Positions 36,764 through 45,734 are shown, numbered from the stretch's first letter. The stretch is 64,000 bases of DNA from Undibacterium sp. 5I1 (GCF_034314085.1 NZ_JAVIWI010000001.1:1364001-1428000), one strand, 5' to 3'. Translations and numbers: made by a program. Notes: generated from the sequence alone by a model not told the origin.

Positions 36764-36804
36764 GATGATCTTTGAAGTAGTTGGAGCAAACGTTACTCAA
36801 TAAA

Positions 36805-36824
36805 TACTGTATATGCATTCAGTA
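36805..36824 (-). promoter_or_regulatory. LexA-type SOS box upstream of imuA
   Basis: TACTGTATATGCATTCAGTA matches the beta/gamma-proteobacterial LexA consensus (CTGT-N8-ACAG) at seven of the eight outer positions; the only change is TCAG for ACAG. It sits 41 bp before the imuA ATG, overlapping the expected promoter. LexA repression of imuA-imuB-dnaE2 is known in other bacteria. Confidence 0.88.
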
Positions 36825-36936
36825 TAATTCAACTATTTTGAAAATGCACTGCTTTTAAAAATGAGTCGATCTCGCTGTCAATCAGTGTCTTGCATTTATC
36901 ACTTGTCAGCGCTTTCATCTCTCATTTGGGCCGGTA

Positions 36937-37021
36937 CTAGTACGCGTCGTGTCGGGATTGCGAACTTTTTCCAGTATGCTGAATTTAGCCAAAACTGAAA
37001 AATTTGCGATGCTGATTGACA
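36937..37021. repeat. Dispersed repeat ending in CTGATTGACA, copy 1
   Basis: This segment between imuA and the GGDEF gene is similar to 45646-45733: both start CGTCGTGTC, share CTGAATTTA, then AAAATTT and end in GCTGATTGACAT. On the other strand the end reads TGTCAATCAGC, the form of a transposon terminus. It is diverged from the other copy, so it is old. Whether it is an IS end or the distal end of the Tn7-like element is open. Confidence 0.5.
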
Positions 37022-37031
37022 TCTAAAAAGA

Positions 37032-39638
37032 TTAGCCGAATTGCTCGACACGATTTCTACCCATTTTCTTACTCCGATAAAGCGCTTCATCAACTCGGGT
37101 GAGTAAACTTTGGGGAGTATCGTTTTTGTTGGAGCCAGCAACACCAAAACTTGCCGTCTTAGTTCCAACAATTTGAAAAAGGTGTGAGGCGATTTCTAGA
37201 CGCAGTTTTTCCGCTAATTTATAAGCCCCTTCAATATCCGTGTCGGGACAAATAATCATAAATTCCTCACCACCCCAACGACCGACAATATCGACTTCAC
37301 GAGTGCTTTGTTCCAAAATGTTGGACATCTCCTTCAACACCTGGTCACCAACCGGATGTCCGAAGTTATCGTTCACGCTTTTAAAGTGATCCACGTCTAA
37401 GAGAACAACTGAGAAAATGCTTGCATATCGCCGGCTTCTTACCAATTCATCTTCAAGTATTTGGTCAAGTTTTAGTCGATTGAAGAGGCCAGTTAGCCTG
37501 TCTTTAACCGCAAGTTGTTCCAATAATTGATTTTTCTCAAGTAGCTTCTCTTGAACCTCCGCGTTTGCCATTGCAATAGAGCCATAAGCGCAGAGCGTTT
37601 CAACGATAGCGCACTCGCGTTCACTAAAGACATGTCCACCAGTCGATTGAATAACCATTATGCCTAGTAGTCGCTCATTGATTTGAAGTGCGGACATCAA
37701 TTGAGTGCGATCTAAGCGGTTATTTACCGTATGGGTCTCTGCGGAGTCTCGTGCGTCGAAATGCACTTGCCGAGCCTGAGCATAGAGTGCAATCGGATTC
37801 GTTTGGTCATTCAGCAGAATTTCAGCAACTAATGGCTTATTCTGGCTGTCCTGACCAAATACCAATCTCAAAACATTGCCGCTCTCTTTTAACTGGTAGA
37901 CATGCAGGTTGGTTGAATCAACGAGATTTCTCAGATGCAAATCGAGACAAGAGAACACCGCATCTGCATTCAGATTCCCAATGATTTCTCTACCAATTTT
38001 AGCTAAATGTTCCAGCGTAGCGTTTGCAATTAATAATACATTTATTTTTTCTGCCTCCGCTTTAGCAAGCTGACTCTGAAACTCCGCCTCCACACGTATT
38101 TTCTCCGTTTGGTGACTAATTTCCATGGCGCTGGCGCGATTGGTCACTTCGCTTGAATAGATTTTGTCTCGGTTAATACTCGCACTTTTACTGATTCGAT
38201 ATGCTTCAGCATAATCACCAATATTCGCATATTCAGACGCAATTGAATCCAGCAGATCGCTTGGGACAAAATAGTTTTGTATGGATTCGGCTAGCGACAG
38301 CGCCCGTTTCAAAAAGTCGAGCGGTGTTTTATGAGGTTCACTTTCCTGAAATAGTTCTGCGGGAAATTTTTGATACAAGTCGGCCAGTACACGTAGTGCT
38401 GCTATCTGATACATAGCATTTGACTTAGCGATCTTTAGTGCAGCATTCGCAGCGATTACCGCATCGCTTTGGCGGTTTAGATGAAGCAACGCTTGCGCTT
38501 GACCTCGTTTGGAAACGCAATGCAGGTCCGCAGCGTTGAGAGCGATTGCGCGTTGTTCAAGTTGCTCAAAAATAGGTAGTGCATTTGAAAACTGCTGGCG
38601 ATCTAATTCAATATCCCCCAGATAGCGCAAGGCAATCGCATATTGCCGTGAGTTGGGCATTCGCGATATTAGGCTGAGAGATTCTTGAATCAAAGTATAA
38701 GCATGGTCATAACGGCGGAGTCTGCGCATAGATGCTGCGACAAGAAATAAACTTCTTCCTAAGCAAATAGGCCAGCCTTTATCCCGAGATAGATCCATAC
38801 ATCGTTGCAGCCATTCCAGAGATGCGCTGTAATCGTTGAGATTGACATAGCAATCGCTAATACTGCCTGCAACAAAAACAGCTCTGCGAATTTGACCCGT
38901 ATATAGAGCATCATGGTAAGCATCCACACAATATTTGATGCTCTGAACAAAATCGCATTTAAATGAGGCGACCAAACCCAAAAATTGGGTAATGGAAGAT
39001 TTGGAAGTTGAATCTTTTTTTTCTGAATCAGGTTGGAAATAGGCCTTCCATTTCATGATGCTGGCGTCAACGTCAGTAAGTGCATCAAAACTAGCTCTCC
39101 AAGCTTGACCCACTTCGACCCGGGTAACATCACACAAGGACGCTGCACTCTCCATGCTTTGTATTTGGTAGTCACGTTGTGGGAAATTGCCTAAATCCTC
39201 AGAAATCCATGCCAGTAAATGAAAGGCATCAGATTCAGCAGCGGCGTCGCCCGAGTCGACAGACGACTGCAAAGCCAGATTAGCCAGTCTCTCGCTCTCT
39301 TCAATTTCACCATTTAGCCAAAAGATTTCACCTCGTATTAAAAGTGTACGGGCTGATATTTGTTGACTTAATTTTGGGCTGATATTTATTGACGATAACG
39401 TATCGTGGACTTGCTCTACAAGTGCCAATGCGCGGGCAGGTGCGCGTTGACGTAGGTGCCAAGCCAATTCGACTGATACGAAGATTCGCTCTTCGACATT
39501 CTCCGATAGGAATCTTAGTTCCAGATTGGCGACCTGATCTTCCGTGGCAAATAGCGAAATTGGAGCTTGGTGTATAGATTCCTGAGCAAAGCTACGAGTT
39601 CGTAGATTATTGTCAAACAATTGATGTCCCTTAGGCAA
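37032..39638 (-). CDS. Diguanylate cyclase with TPR-like and GAF-like sensor regions
   Basis: Large cytoplasmic protein of up to 868 aa. The first about 500 residues are helical repeats of TPR type, then a coiled-coil region around residues 510-540, a GAF-like domain at about 550-690 and a C-terminal GGDEF domain with an intact GGEEF active-site loop near residue 790 (GRWGGEEFMII) and the DVDHFKSVNDNFGH metal/substrate motif. It should make cyclic di-GMP in response to an unknown intracellular signal. The start is uncertain: the frame begins with a TTG at 39638 without a clear ribosome-binding site. It belongs neither to the mutasome operon nor clearly to the IS region upstream. Confidence 0.85.
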   Translation of the reverse strand: MPKGHQLFDNNLRTRSFAQESIHQAPISLFATEDQVANLELRFLSENVEERIFVSVELAWHLRQRAPARALALVEQVHDTLSSINISPKLSQQISARTLLIRGEIFWLNGEIEESERLANLALQSSVDSGDAAAESDAFHLLAWISEDLGNFPQRDYQIQSMESAASLCDVTRVEVGQAWRASFDALTDVDASIMKWKAYFQPDSEKKDSTSKSSITQFLGLVASFKCDFVQSIKYCVDAYHDALYTGQIRRAVFVAGSISDCYVNLNDYSASLEWLQRCMDLSRDKGWPICLGRSLFLVAASMRRLRRYDHAYTLIQESLSLISRMPNSRQYAIALRYLGDIELDRQQFSNALPIFEQLEQRAIALNAADLHCVSKRGQAQALLHLNRQSDAVIAANAALKIAKSNAMYQIAALRVLADLYQKFPAELFQESEPHKTPLDFLKRALSLAESIQNYFVPSDLLDSIASEYANIGDYAEAYRISKSASINRDKIYSSEVTNRASAMEISHQTEKIRVEAEFQSQLAKAEAEKINVLLIANATLEHLAKIGREIIGNLNADAVFSCLDLHLRNLVDSTNLHVYQLKESGNVLRLVFGQDSQNKPLVAEILLNDQTNPIALYAQARQVHFDARDSAETHTVNNRLDRTQLMSALQINERLLGIMVIQSTGGHVFSERECAIVETLCAYGSIAMANAEVQEKLLEKNQLLEQLAVKDRLTGLFNRLKLDQILEDELVRSRRYASIFSVVLLDVDHFKSVNDNFGHPVGDQVLKEMSNILEQSTREVDIVGRWGGEEFMIICPDTDIEGAYKLAEKLRLEIASHLFQIVGTKTASFGVAGSNKNDTPQSLLTRVDEALYRSKKMGRNRVEQFG

Positions 39639-39708
39639 AATGCTGATAGATAAAAATCATAATTAAAGCGTCGTTTAGCATAGCAAAGAAATCAAAGATA
39701 AGTTGCCA

Positions 39709-40537
39709 GGTTCTATCGCAATAGCGAACCCAAGACGGAGTCTTGGCAGACGGATTCCGCCTATCATTAAACAGAGCGGATTTTTCCTGCCAAAGCATAA
39801 AATTGGTCGGCAAAAGACAGATCATCTGCACCTTCCATCATGAGTTGACCCTTGCGAATAATGTGCATGAGTTCGATACCAACCAGGATGCTTTTGGCTA
39901 ATCGGAACGATTTGAATACAAGCATTGGTTTTGTTATCCGTTTCACTGCACGATGGTCTTGTTCCACGATATTATTGAGGTACTTGATCTGACGTACCAC
40001 CATAGGTATTTCCATGGAAGCGTTGATCTCGTCAATCGCCGCTTTGTTGGCGCCGCGCTTGTCCATCGTGACTTTTGCAGGTGTGCCGTTCGCCTCCATG
40101 GCTTTGTCGAAAAACCGTCTGGCTGCTGCCTTGTCCCGCTTGGCGGTCAAGAGAAAATCAATCGTCTTGCCTTCCTTGTCCACTGCACGATAGAGGTATT
40201 TCCAGGCGCCTTTGACCTTGATATAAGTCTCGTCCATCCGCCAGCTTCCACCGACCGGGTGCTTGTGCTTTCTGAATATCTTTTCCAGTAACGGCAGAAG
40301 TCGAATCGCCCAGCGGCTGACCGTTGAATGATCAACGAATACACCACGCTCCGCCATCATTTCTTCGATATGGCGAAGACTCAGCGGGTAGGCTGCGTAC
40401 CAGCGCACGCAGGTCAGCATTACTTCAAGCGGATAATGCATTCGTTTGAGTACCTTGCGTAGCTCGTCTATCATTACATGAATCACAAATTTTGTCGGAT
40501 CGGCAGTCTAACAGAGACGGCTTATTGCGACAGAACC
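39709..40537 (-). mobile_element. IS6-family insertion sequence, intact
   Basis: 829 bp bounded by GGTTCTATCGCAATAGC at 39709 and GCTTATTGCGACAGAACC ending at 40537 (one mismatch in the first 15 positions of the ends). It contains one full transposase gene. It is inserted into a second IS6 element whose transposase is cut off at its C-terminal end. The 8-bp flanks (AGTTGCCA and TCAATTCC) do not match, so replicative recombination or deletion probably followed insertion. Confidence 0.9.
39767..40486 (-). CDS. IS6-family DDE transposase
   Basis: Full-length IS6/IS26-type transposase (239 aa) with an N-terminal HTH-like region (RHIEEMMAERGVFVDHSTVSRW) and the DDE core: WRMDETYIKVKG, VTMDKRGANKAAI and the E/K region YLNNIVEQDHRAVKRI. 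The C-terminus is intact (DLSFADQFYALAGKIRSV). Should be able to move the flanking IS6 copies in trans. Confidence 0.93.
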   Translation of the reverse strand: MIHVMIDELRKVLKRMHYPLEVMLTCVRWYAAYPLSLRHIEEMMAERGVFVDHSTVSRWAIRLLPLLEKIFRKHKHPVGGSWRMDETYIKVKGAWKYLYRAVDKEGKTIDFLLTAKRDKAAARRFFDKAMEANGTPAKVTMDKRGANKAAIDEINASMEIPMVVRQIKYLNNIVEQDHRAVKRITKPMLVFKSFRLAKSILVGIELMHIIRKGQLMMEGADDLSFADQFYALAGKIRSV

Positions 40538-41124
40538 TCAATTCCCGCCAGAATATTTCTGGCTGCACGAAAGGACTTGAACCCAAGCATCGGACGTGTC
40601 ACACGCTTGATCCCACGAAGATCTTGCTCAACCATATTATTAAGATATTTTACTTGCCTTACAATAACGCTCAGTCCCTTGTCTTCGATGATCTGATCAA
40701 TCGCTGCTTTATTTGCACCGATCTTATCCATGGCGATCTTTCCTGGTAAGCCATTGAGAAGCATGGCTTTGTCGAAGAAGCGCATGGCAGCAGTTTTATC
40801 GCGTTTAGCAGTTAAAAGAAAATCGACGGTTTGTCCTTCTTTGTCGACGGCACGATACAAGTATTTCCATTGTCCATTGATCTTGATATAGGTTTCATCC
40901 ATTCTCCAGCTGCTACCAACAGGGCGTTTATATTTTCTGAATGTTTTTTCGATCAAAGGCAGAAACCGGATTGCCCAGCGGTTGATGGAGGAATGGTCAA
41001 CAAAGGCGCCACGTTCTTGCATCATCTCTTCGAGATGGCGGTAGCTGAGTGGGTAAGCTGCATACCAACGAATACAGACGGCTATAATTTCTAATGGAAA
41101 TCGCATTCGTTTCGTATCAAGCAT
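40522..41124 (-). pseudogene. IS6-family transposase truncated at its C-terminus
   Basis: Second, distinct IS6 transposase. It starts MLDTKRMRFPLEIIAVCIRWY and keeps the DDE core, but after GIEVLSQ it stops in the end of the inserted IS6 copy (the stop is supplied by GCAATAA of that end). About 30 C-terminal residues are lost. Its outer inverted repeat (AACTTTTAAA next to GGTTCCGTCGCATT) is at 41175-41198. Confidence 0.85.
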
Positions 41125-41198
41125 GGCGCACCACCAATTTTAAAAAAGGTGCTGAGCATAACCGATTTCGCCTTTTAAAAGTTAATGCGACGGAACCA

Positions 41199-41313
41199 GT
41201 ACATGTCATTTGCAGACCAGTTTTATGCATTGGCAGGTGTAGTCCGTCCAACGATAATATAAAAAGTCGTAACCGCTTAACCTCGTCTTTTTAAAAGTTA
41301 ATGCGACGGAACC
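41199..41313 (+). pseudogene. Inverted IS6 3'-end fragment
   Basis: On the plus strand 41207-41262 encodes SFADQFYALAGVVRPTII and a stop, the C-terminal tail of an IS6 transposase, opposite in orientation to the neighbouring copies. It ends in the IS6 terminus TTAATGCGACGGAACC at 41298-41313, identical to the terminus at 41183-41198. So two IS6 copies in opposite orientation collapsed here with loss of the material between. Confidence 0.75.
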
Positions 41314-41437
41314 CTTTCATTTAGGGGGTGTTGCCGCTCCCATTTTGGCACATCGATGCCGTTTGAAAGAGGGCGTCCATTCCATTAGAACCGAAAAATT
41401 TGTCGAGGTTTCAGCAATGGGACAGAAACTGTAGGAC
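41314..41437. other. Short unassigned segment between IS6 and IS21
   Basis: 124 bp whose minus strand has an open frame ending VLMEWTPSFKRHRCAKMGAA..; it looks like the C-terminal end of a gene cut by IS21 but I do not recognise it. Confidence 0.3.
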
Positions 41438-41588
41438 TGTTGGCGCGCACTCAATATTGACCAGCTGCGCGCATTGAATATTGACCAGGCGCTTAGTTGC
41501 TGAGCATACAAGTTTGTTTCAGGTTTGTCGATCAATTATGTGTGCATTGTTTTCTCCATTTGTTGAACTCAATTTAGCCACTTAAGCA

Positions 41589-42419
41589 CTAAAACTCCTG
41601 CCCAGAGACTTCACCAGGTTCTGCTGATATCTCAGTCTCAGGCTTGTTTAATTCCCGGCTTCTTTCTCTTGATTTAATCCGCATTTTTGCTGTGGCACTG
41701 CTATGTTTGAAACGATAGGAATCATTACCTGTTTCAATAATATGGCAATGGTGTGTCAGTCGGTCCAGTAACGCAGTCGTCAGTTTTGCATCGCCAAAGA
41801 CGTTGCTCCACTCAGAGAATGTCAGGTTGGTCGTGATGACGACGCTGGTTCGTTCGTAGAGTTTAGACAGTAAATGGAACAGTAACGCACCACCCACCTG
41901 TGAGAATGGCAGGTAACCTAACTCATCTAAGATCACCAAATCCATCTGCATAAGGCTTAGGGCCATGCGTCCTTGTTTGCCTGCTGCCTTTTCTAATTCC
42001 AAGGCATTCACCAGTTCAATCGTTGAGAAGAAGCGCACTCGCTTTCCGTGTTGCGTAATACCGGAGACCGCCAGTGCTGTTGCCAGATGGCTTTTACCTG
42101 TGCCAGTGCCACCAATCAGCACCACGTTGTGCGCAGCCTCTGTGAAGGCTAACGTGGCCAACTGTTCGATCAGCTTTTGGTCTACTTTGGATTGGCTAAA
42201 ATCGAAATCAGCTAGGTGGCGATGAATCGGAAATTTGGCAACGTGCAACTGATAACGGATCGAACGCATCGCTCGATCCGTCGATTCCGCTTCTAACAAG
42301 TGTTGAATGAGCCATTCCGATGTACTCACGGACGCGGTACTCTGTGCTGTTAAATCGGTATAGGCAGTTGCCATTCCATATAACTTGAGTGATTTAAGTT
42401 CACTGATGATGTTAAACAT
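41589..42419 (-). CDS. istB: IS21 helper ATPase IstB
   Basis: AAA+ ATPase of 276 aa (start ATG at 42419, MFNIISELK). Walker A is [11 protein letters not shown], Walker B is [12 protein letters not shown]. It helps IstA choose the target and assembles on DNA. It follows istA with an 8-bp overlap. Confidence 0.93.
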   Translation of the reverse strand: MFNIISELKSLKLYGMATAYTDLTAQSTASVSTSEWLIQHLLEAESTDRAMRSIRYQLHVAKFPIHRHLADFDFSQSKVDQKLIEQLATLAFTEAAHNVVLIGGTGTGKSHLATALAVSGITQHGKRVRFFSTIELVNALELEKAAGKQGRMALSLMQMDLVILDELGYLPFSQVGGALLFHLLSKLYERTSVVITTNLTFSEWSNVFGDAKLTTALLDRLTHHCHIIETGNDSYRFKHSSATAKMRIKSRERSRELNKPETEISAEPGEVSGQEF

Positions 42420-43908
42420 GCTGATTCTCCTGATGTAAGCTGTCGTAGCGACTTGCATCGGCTACCGGCTCTTCGATTAATTGCAAGCTTGTGGCGACGG
42501 GGTCAGGACGATCGCCCTGACTTAATCGCACCAATACGTTAGTGATGTGTTCAACACTGGTTGCACCGGACTCCAGCACTAGTTCTACTGCCACAATGAC
42601 GGTATCAAGGCCATGGTGCGGGATAGCCGCTAACACTTGAGCCATGACGCGATCACCACCGGCACGGCGTAGCAAGGTGGTTTGCAATTTGATTAAAGGC
42701 GCCGGCATCAATGCAAAGGGTGCACCGTTTCGTAAGACACCGGGCTTTCTTTCTGCCAGAAGGATGTAATGCTGCCAGTCATAGCTGGTCTGATCACGTC
42801 CAAATAGTCGTAGATGACATGCAACCCTCTCATTCTCAGCGTAGACGGCAATCTGTTCTGAATACAGATGAACACTGACCATGTGATTGGCCAAATAGCA
42901 CGGTACTGAATAACGATTACGGTGGACATGAACTAAGCAAGTAGAAGAAACCCGTGCTACGAGTTCGACATAGCCATCGAAGGGTGTTGGCATCGGCATG
43001 AGTTGGGCTTGCTCATGTTCCAGCACGTCGGCGACGGTCAACTCAGGGTAATCCGGATGGCGGCATTCACTCCAGAGTAACTTGCAGCGTACCGCCAGCC
43101 ATGCATTGAGTTCCGCAAAGCTGCCGAAGCGTTCCTGTCTGGCGTCGTTCCAGATACGACGGCGACTATCCTGGACGTTCTTCTCAACAATACCTTTCTC
43201 CCAGCCAGACGCCACATTGCAGAAGTCGGGGTCAAACAAGTAATGGGCTGTCATTGCAAAGAAGCGTGCATTGACGATACGACCTTTGCCTTTCATGACT
43301 TTATCGACAGCGGTCTTCATGTTGTCATAGATACCGCGCCGTGCAATACCACCCATGGCAGTAAAGGCGCGAGTATGGGCATCGAAGAGCATTTCGTGGC
43401 TTTGCGTCGGATAAGCCACCAGCCAAAAGGCACGGCTGGCGCACAGCTTAGTGTGTGCTACAAGGATTTTGCGATGAATGCCACCAATGACAAGCAGCTC
43501 CTCACTCCAGTCAAACTGGAATGCTTCGCCGAGTTGAAACTTCAGTGGAACGAAGGCAGATTTACCAGTGACTTTGGCAGCTTGGTCACGCCAGGCGTAA
43601 ATGTAACGGTTGACACCCGAGTAGCTACCGGTGAACCCTGCTTGCTGGAGTTCCTTAAATAGCATAAGCGCAGTACGACGTTCTTTTTTAGGTCGATGGC
43701 TGTCGGTTTGTAGCGCTAACTGAATGAGGGATGCAAAGGGAGCTATTTTACTGACAGTCGGAGGCCGGGCATACTTCGGCTCAGTCCCTTCGGCTTCTTT
43801 AAGCCACTTCTTGATGGTATTGCGCGACAGGCTGGTTCGTCGCTGAATTTCGCTAATGGATAGCCGTTCTCGGTAGAACAGCCGCCTGACCTTAGAGTAC
43901 ATTCCCAT
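42412..43908 (-). CDS. istA: IS21 transposase IstA
   Basis: DDE transposase of 498 aa from the ATG at 43908 ([10 protein letters not shown]), which has an AAGGTG ribosome-binding site; an in-frame start at 43938 is less likely. N-terminal HTH ([20 protein letters not shown]), then the rve catalytic core ([25 protein letters not shown], and the glutamate in [12 protein letters not shown]) and a C-terminal beta-barrel. The frame is intact, so the element may be active. Confidence 0.92.
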   Translation of the reverse strand: MGMYSKVRRLFYRERLSISEIQRRTSLSRNTIKKWLKEAEGTEPKYARPPTVSKIAPFASLIQLALQTDSHRPKKERRTALMLFKELQQAGFTGSYSGVNRYIYAWRDQAAKVTGKSAFVPLKFQLGEAFQFDWSEELLVIGGIHRKILVAHTKLCASRAFWLVAYPTQSHEMLFDAHTRAFTAMGGIARRGIYDNMKTAVDKVMKGKGRIVNARFFAMTAHYLFDPDFCNVASGWEKGIVEKNVQDSRRRIWNDARQERFGSFAELNAWLAVRCKLLWSECRHPDYPELTVADVLEHEQAQLMPMPTPFDGYVELVARVSSTCLVHVHRNRYSVPCYLANHMVSVHLYSEQIAVYAENERVACHLRLFGRDQTSYDWQHYILLAERKPGVLRNGAPFALMPAPLIKLQTTLLRRAGGDRVMAQVLAAIPHHGLDTVIVAVELVLESGATSVEHITNVLVRLSQGDRPDPVATSLQLIEEPVADASRYDSLHQENQHV

Positions 43909-44023
43909 GGTAATCACCTTGAATTCCCTCGCAGTCAAAACTGCAAGGATAGGTTAATTTACCTGGTCAATATTCAGTGCGTATAACTGCGTTTATCTGG
44001 TCAATATTGAGTGCGCGCCAACA

Positions 44024-44123
44024 TGTTATAGACAAACCTACACGACCCGGCGAAGCGACGCATATCGCGCTGCTGTTCGCCGTTTGGCATCAGTGCGTAT
44101 TTAAAGGCTTGAAGTCTTTGCAT
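44024..44123 (-). pseudogene. IS200/IS605 tnpB N-terminal stub cut by IS21
   Basis: Encodes the first 33 residues [20 protein letters not shown].. through FVYN, identical to the start of the complete tnpB at 62490-63830, then runs into the IS21 end. The rest of this tnpB is absent. Confidence 0.9.
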
Positions 44124-44144
44124 CGTTAGATCATAGTCTGGTCT

Positions 44145-44545
44145 ATGAGCGAAGACAACAACGATATTAGGAATGGAAGACACTGTGTATTTATGATGCA
44201 TGTGCATCTGGTCTTTGTGACGAAATACCGTCGCGGGGTATTCACAAAAGAGATTCTTGACGACCTGCGCCCAATATTTTCCAGCGTCTGCAATGACTTT
44301 GAATCGGAACTGGTAGAGTTCGACGGTGAGGACGATCACGTTCACCTCTTAGTGAATTACCCGCCTAAAGTGGCAGTGTCAAAATTGGTTAATAGCTTGA
44401 AAGGCGTTTCCAGCCGCATGATTCGAAAGAAGAACTACCCGAGCATCCGCAAGAAGCTATGGGGGGCGCGCTATGGTCGCCTTCCTACTTTGCCGGTAGC
44501 TGCGGCGGCGCACCCATTGCCGTTATCCGGCAGTACATCGAATAG
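44145..44545 (+). pseudogene. IS200-type transposase TnpA, frameshifted
   Basis: Y1 transposase (HUH family) of the IS200/IS605 group. It starts at 44145 (MSEDNNDIRNGRHCVF) and has the HUH motif HVHLLVNYPP. Near residue 108, in a run of six G at 44460-44465, a frame change occurs: the correct C-terminus (GGALWSPSYFAGSCGGAP, then AVIRQYIE and stop) lies in another frame that ends at 44545. Loss of one G from seven explains it. The catalytic tyrosine should lie in or just after the shifted region (SYFAG), so the product is probably inactive. Same sequence begins at 63852 in the second copy. Confidence 0.85.
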
Positions 44546-44574
44546 CAGCAGACACCACACTAGAAGCACCAAAC

Positions 44575-44640
44575 CGGACGGCTTCGCCGTCCGCGCTCTT
44601 GACCCCGCCCTGAAGGGCGTGGTTTGCCGCGCAACCGCTC
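44575..44640. repeat. Left-end hairpins of the broken IS200/IS605 copy
   Basis: Two hairpins lie just after tnpA: GGACGGCTTCGCCGTCC at 44577-44593 and CCCCGCCCTGAAGGGCGTGG at 44604-44623. Subterminal imperfect hairpins of this kind are the sites recognised by IS200/IS605 TnpA. The element therefore ends near 44640. Confidence 0.65.
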
Positions 44641-44768
44641 AATTTAATAATTGGATGGGGTGGAGTTTACTGAGGTTTAAAAAAATGATGGACGAATATA
44701 CGATGAAAATTGGCTACGTTTTTACATAACGGCAGCATTCACTTTGTATTAACAATGAAAGTACTATC

Positions 44769-45476
44769 GTGTGCGTCAACTATGTAACGGTCTCAAAACA
44801 AACTCTAGCAAATGAATTCAATACGGTCTTTGATCAAAATGTAGAATGGAACGAAGAACTCTATCGTGATTATTTGGGGCCTATCATCATCAAAGGGACT
44901 GGCACAGTACGTCAAGGTCTCGTTGCAAACTACGGGATGATTCCCAAACGATTTATGCCGCCAGGACTTCAACTTTCTACAATGAATGCACGATCGGACA
45001 CGGTCGGATCTCTGAGGACCTATAGGCAATATTGGAAAACCTGCCAATTTTGTTTGGTACCAATGAAGCGATTCTTCGAGCCAAATTATGAGGCGGGCGA
45101 ACATATACGCTGGTCCTTAGGCATGAGGGACGAGTCAGCGTTTGCGGTCGCTGGTATCTACCGGGAATGGGAAGAAACGGATGGCACCACCGCCTATGCA
45201 TTCACCCAACTGACGATCAACGCAGATGAGCATTCGTTGATGAAGCGATTCCATAAAAACGGGGAAGAAAAGCGACAACTTGTGATCATACCGCGAAGTG
45301 AATACGACGATTGGCTTGGGTGCACTGATCCTGAATTTGCAAGAACATTTTTGCAGGGATTCGATCCTGAGTTGATGGCCGCAGCACCCGCTCCCAAGCC
45401 TAAGAAATCAGTTGTAATGAAGAAGGCGGCAGGCGTGGATGCAACGGCTAATCCTAATTTTGATTTATTCGCATAG
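44769..45476 (+). CDS. yedK: SRAP/HMCES-like protein, second yedK copy
   Basis: Intact SRAP-domain protein of 235 aa, about 90% identical by eye to the IS66-split copy at 30706-31337. Cys2, NARSDT and the downstream catalytic region are present, and the C-terminal lysine-rich tail is complete (PKPKKSVVMKKAAG..NFDLFA). In the family it covalently shields abasic sites in single-stranded DNA. It starts with GTG, and the ribosome-binding region reads AAAGTA where the other copy has AAAGGA and ATG, so expression may be lower. Homology upstream stops after about 20 bp. It sits between IS200/IS605 remnants, so it probably arrived by duplication or transfer. Confidence 0.9.
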   Translation: MCVNYVTVSKQTLANEFNTVFDQNVEWNEELYRDYLGPIIIKGTGTVRQGLVANYGMIPKRFMPPGLQLSTMNARSDTVGSLRTYRQYWKTCQFCLVPMKRFFEPNYEAGEHIRWSLGMRDESAFAVAGIYREWEETDGTTAYAFTQLTINADEHSLMKRFHKNGEEKRQLVIIPRSEYDDWLGCTDPEFARTFLQGFDPELMAAAPAPKPKKSVVMKKAAGVDATANPNFDLFA

Positions 45477-45484
45477 CTTTTATA

Positions 45485-45592
45485 ATTGACGTCCTCCCCC
45501 ACCTCAGCCGTGCTGCTGCTGCTTACAGAAAGGAAGGGGATTCCTGCTACCAGCGTCGCACGTCCACGACGGAGAATATTCCTGGCAGTCAA
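45485..45592 (-). pseudogene. tnpB right-end remnant R1
   Basis: Minus-strand remnant encoding only ARNILRRGRATLVAGIPFLSV-like C-terminal residues of the stand-alone tnpB at 55577-56692, plus its right end GGTGGGGGAGGACGTCAA. It starts 9 bp after the yedK stop codon. It keeps the region that in TnpB systems forms the 3' part of the guide RNA scaffold. Confidence 0.8.
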
Positions 45593-45645
45593 ACAGCGTC
45601 ATACTTTTACCATGTGTCAGCACGCGAGTTTTCCGGATATATCTG

Positions 45646-45733
45646 TCAAGAGGGCCGTCGTGTCTGAATTGTTAAATATTTCCATAGTTCTGAATTTTAC
45701 AAAAAGTGGAAAATTTCCCGCGCTGATTGACAT
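45646..45733. repeat. Dispersed repeat ending in CTGATTGACA, copy 2
   Basis: Similar over its length to 36937-37021. The end read outward is CTGATTGACAT; inward it begins TGTCAATCAGCGCGGGAAAT and contains two AATTCAG motifs, as in transposon subterminal repeats. It lies between two tnpB remnants. Confidence 0.5.
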
Positions 45734-45734
45734 G

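Larger units (their letters stand above)
41438..44023 (-). mobile_element. IS21-family insertion sequence, intact, 2586 bp
   Basis: The ends are TGTTGGCGCGCACTCAATAT at 41438 and its exact complement ending at 44023. Secondary copies of the CAATATT(G/C)A..GACCAG motif lie inside each end, as usual for IS21. It carries istA and istB with intact frames. Its right end lies inside an IS200/IS605 tnpB gene; its left flank is unrelated, so sequence to the left was lost after insertion and no target duplication is seen. Confidence 0.93.
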
